Source of the DNA: Planctomycetota bacterium
Lineage (GTDB): Bacteria > Planctomycetota > UBA1135 > GCA-002686595
Direction of reading: 5' to 3'
DNA length: 64,000 nucleotides
Assembly: GCA_016795205.1 (NCBI GenBank)
Contig: JAEUHZ010000051.1
Span: 1-64,000, forward strand
In this document: piece by piece, positions 62,121 to 64,000 of the stretch
How positions within the stretch are numbered: the first letter of the stretch is position 1
Layout: the number at the start of each line of letters is the position of its first letter
The notes under the pieces: generated by a model
What the model was told of the DNA's origin: nothing
The model's input: the letters and a program-made list of their open reading frames with translations, nothing else
Database searches by the model: none
Program-made: the position numbers and the translations under genes

Positions 62121-63617
62121 TCAGGGCTGTGCGCGGTCCGCCACGCGCCCGATCACGCGGGAGCGGCCGTCCGGGGCGGGGCGCACGTCGAGGGGCTCGA
62201 CCCGCATCCGCATGCCCTCCTCCGTGATGAAGGTCACGCTGGCCCCATCGCGGCCCAGCACGCGCCCGGTCAGCGTGCCGCCGGGCAAGAGGATCTCGAC
62301 GCGCGGCAGGCTGGCGAGCGCGGCACCGCCGGGCTTCGACAGGCTGGCAGTCGAGCCCGAGATCAAGGCCATGCCGCGCACCTCGGCTGCGTCGAGCGAC
62401 ATGCGTCCGAGTTGGACATCGAGCCAGATGCGCGACTGCCCCACGGCGTGCAGACGCCCCTCGATGAACTCGCCGTTCACGAGTTCCGCACGCACCAGAC
62501 CCACGTTCACGGTGTGCAGACGATCCGGCCCGTGGATGGCGTCCGATGGGATCGTCGTCTCGAGCCACAGCCCGCGCGTGTCCGCGGCGGTCACGCGGCG
62601 TCCGCCGCCCAGGCCGGGTGCGTCGGCCGGCAACTGCGGCGCGCGGGAGGGCTCCGGGCTGCGGGCGAGCTCCGCCGGCGTGGGGGTCGGCGTGGGGGTC
62701 GGTGTCGGCAGCAGGACCTCGTCCTGCGAACTCGGGCGGGCTCCGCCGGAGGGATCCGGGCGCACGGACCACGGGTCGACGGCCGCGATCGGCTCGGCGG
62801 GAGCCACCGCGACCGGGTCCGACACGGCGCCGCGCTCCGGATCGATCGAGACGGCGGCGGTGCGCTCCGGCTCGTTCGAGTTCGACGCGGACGCCAGCTC
62901 CTCCTGGCCGCCCGGGGCCGAGCCCGAGTCCGCGACCTGGGGCGTGCGATCGAGCGCGCTGTCCACGGCGGGCGCCGTGCGCGGCGTGGGCGGGCCGGAC
63001 TTCGCCGGCTTGGCGGGCACGTGGGCGGTCGTGGCCACCTGCGTCGAAGGGAGCAGGCGGTCGAGGCCGTACTCGTTCCAGGCGTACCAGCCGCCCGCGG
63101 CGAGCAGCGCGCTGGCCGCGGTCGCGAGGAGCACGCGGCGCAGGATGCGCGGGCCGCGCGCCACGGCCGGGGGCAGATCCTCCGCCAGCGCGGGTTCGAG
63201 CTCGCCCTCCAGGTCGCTCTCGAAGTCGCCGGTGGGCGGACCATCGGCGCCCTCGCCTTGGTCCTCGAGATCCCCGTCGGCGCTCGCCTCCTCCTCGTAC
63301 GGCTCGCCCGGCGGGGCCGCGAGGGCCGTCGCGGGGTGCGCGACCGCGGCCTGCTCGATGTCGAACAGCCAGGATTCGGTCGGCCCCTCGCTGGAGCCCG
63401 AGGTGCCGCCGCGCAGGTCGGTCTCGAGCCCCAGGAAGTCCGTGGCGCCCGGGTCGGGCTGCCAGCCGGCCACGGGCGGGCTGCCGGCCGCGCGCCCGCC
63501 CGTCGCCGGGCGGTTCGGGACGAGTCCCGCCGGCTCGCTGCCGGCGGACGCGTCGGAACGCGGCCAAGCGGCGGTCCCGGACGGGTCCTGGGGGTCGTTG
63601 GGTCGGGTCTCCGCCAT
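62121..63617 (-). CDS. Unrecognised single-TM protein with acidic cytoplasmic part and Thr-Pro repeat
   Basis: 498 residues, no family recognised. The N-terminal 160 residues are Pro/Gly/acidic (EEEASADGDLEDQGEGADG), followed by one transmembrane helix (about 173-190, LLATAASALLAAGGWYAW). An extracytoplasmic low-complexity linker of about 150 residues includes (Thr-Pro)5. A C-terminal beta-rich domain of about 140 residues (GLVRAELVNGEFIEGRLHAVGQSRIWLDVQLGRMSLDAAEVRGM, then VEILLPGGTLTGRVLGRDGASVTFIT) has two similar halves, suggesting a duplicated small beta fold. ATG 63617 is chosen. It follows the actin-like gene after a strong terminator. Confidence 0.6.
   Translation of the reverse strand: MAETRPNDPQDPSGTAAWPRSDASAGSEPAGLVPNRPATGGRAAGSPPVAGWQPDPGATDFLGLETDLRGGTSGSSEGPTESWLFDIEQAAVAHPATALAAPPGEPYEEEASADGDLEDQGEGADGPPTGDFESDLEGELEPALAEDLPPAVARGPRILRRVLLATAASALLAAGGWYAWNEYGLDRLLPSTQVATTAHVPAKPAKSGPPTPRTAPAVDSALDRTPQVADSGSAPGGQEELASASNSNEPERTAAVSIDPERGAVSDPVAVAPAEPIAAVDPWSVRPDPSGGARPSSQDEVLLPTPTPTPTPTPAELARSPEPSRAPQLPADAPGLGGGRRVTAADTRGLWLETTIPSDAIHGPDRLHTVNVGLVRAELVNGEFIEGRLHAVGQSRIWLDVQLGRMSLDAAEVRGMALISGSTASLSKPGGAALASLPRVEILLPGGTLTGRVLGRDGASVTFITEEGMRMRVEPLDVRPAPDGRSRVIGRVADRAQP
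62677..62706. repeat. 12-base tandem repeat encoding Thr-Pro
   Basis: Two perfect copies of GGCGTGGGGGTC (62677-62700) plus a partial third, in frame within the linker of the 498-residue protein. The copy number could vary by slippage without a frameshift. Confidence 0.7.
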
Positions 63618-63732
63618 CTGTCTCTCGCTGTTCGTGCGTGGGGACCGATCCCGCGGGAGATCGTGCACCGACCGAGTATCGGTCAGCGCCCCGTCGTAGC
63701 CGTAGTCGAACCGCGGGGGTGCAGGAAAGGCA

Positions 63733-63762
63733 CGGAGCCGGCCCCCGAGGGGGCCGGCTCCG
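63733..63762 (-). terminator. Very strong terminator hairpin after the actin-like gene
   Basis: CGGAGCCGGCCCCC-GA-GGGGGCCGGCTCCG, perfect 14-base arms, 40 bases past the stop at 63802. On the minus strand it is followed shortly by CCTTTCC. Confidence 0.7.
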
Positions 63763-63801
63763 CCGGGCCAACGCGCGCCGCGGACGTGCGGCGCGCAGCG
63801 C

Positions 63802-64000
63802 TCACTTCAGCTTGTCCCAGTACTCGCCCGGCATGTCGTGCGCGATCTTCAGCGCGCCGTTCGCGCCACCGTAGACCGGCTCCTCGATCCGGTAGACCTT
63901 GCCGGCGCCCAGGCGCTGCTTCATCTCGGCCTCGATGGCGAGGTCGAGACCCTTGATCATGCTGCCGCCGCCGGCGAGCAGCACGCGGTTCTTCAGGCGA
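63802..64000 (-). CDS. C-terminal end of an MreB/MamK-like actin homologue (partial)
   Basis: The last 66 codons of a gene entering from the right edge: RLKNRVLLAGGGSMIKGLD, then AIEAEMKQRLGAGKVYRIEEPVYGGANGALKIAHDM, ending EYWDKLK. The LAGGGSxIxGLD block is the adenosine-binding motif of bacterial actins, followed at the right distance by the EEP-x-GA-x-GALKIA helix. MreB normally reads LTGGGALLRGLD and ends soon after GTGKAL; this protein has a longer tail and a motif nearer to MamK or other actin-like proteins. Only the end is visible, so the subfamily is open. Confidence 0.75.
   Translation of the reverse strand, partial: RLKNRVLLAGGGSMIKGLDLAIEAEMKQRLGAGKVYRIEEPVYGGANGALKIAHDMPGEYWDKLK

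Noticed and set aside
58726-63699. 1657-codon frame on the plus strand
   Set aside because: Spans the reverse complement of RNase E/G and the single-TM protein, both well supported. It shows no domain, only composition.

Overview
The window is very GC-rich DNA (roughly 70 %) packed with protein genes. It has no tRNA, rRNA, CRISPR array, insertion sequence or phage gene that I can recognise. The content (a PilT/PilB/PilC pilus locus, giant Ig-like and glycine-rich lipoproteins, HEAT-repeat lipoproteins, an RNase E/G with a long charged N-terminus, an EF-G2-like GTPase, frequent GTG/TTG starts) fits a free-living Gram-negative bacterium. A deep-branching member of the Planctomycetota is my best guess; that is an inference from gene content, not a phylogeny. 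It looks like an ordinary chromosomal segment.

Layout, left part (1-32 kb, mixed strands): a GT-C-type membrane glycosyltransferase, RidA and CoaD (minus); ComEC and a HEAT protein (plus); a PaaZ/BoxD-type aldehyde dehydrogenase; a two-helix membrane protein, a DECR-type reductase coupled to MurQ, and a convergent AmpD-like amidase lipoprotein; an arsenosugar pair (ArsS plus its CMD-family partner); ComM; a four-gene TolC / HlyD / ABC ATPase / MacB-type permease operon in which every junction is a 4-base overlap; a degenerate sulfatase-like lipoprotein with CutA; proline dehydrogenase; a phosphoesterase coupled to an NrnA-type DHH enzyme; an amidohydrolase; the first giant lipoprotein; and a HEAT lipoprotein coupled to TatD.

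Layout, right part (32-64 kb, every gene on the minus strand; transcription order is right to left): actin-like protein (edge of window), single-TM Thr-Pro-repeat protein, RNase E/G, rplU, rpmA, obgE, a second PilT-like ATPase, a GspC-like PDZ protein, coaX, a compact MnmE-like GTPase, a PyrB carrying a PyrI-type zinc domain, three Ig-like lipoproteins, the prepilin peptidase pilD, an OmpA lipoprotein, an EF-G2-like GTPase, then pilT, pilB, pilC and a major prepilin.

How the genes may work together: PilD, PilB, PilC, PilT, the prepilin, the second PilT and the GspC-like protein supply most of the inner-membrane side of a type IV pilus or type II secretion machine. No secretin is in view. ComEC and ComM add DNA-uptake and recombination functions. 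The most unusual feature is a family of four Ig-like lipoproteins interleaved with these pilus genes, one of them joined to pilD by a TGATG stop/start overlap. Strong GC-rich hairpins lie downstream of many genes, and several genes have a TANNNT hexamer 6-11 bases before the start codon, which suggests leaderless transcripts.
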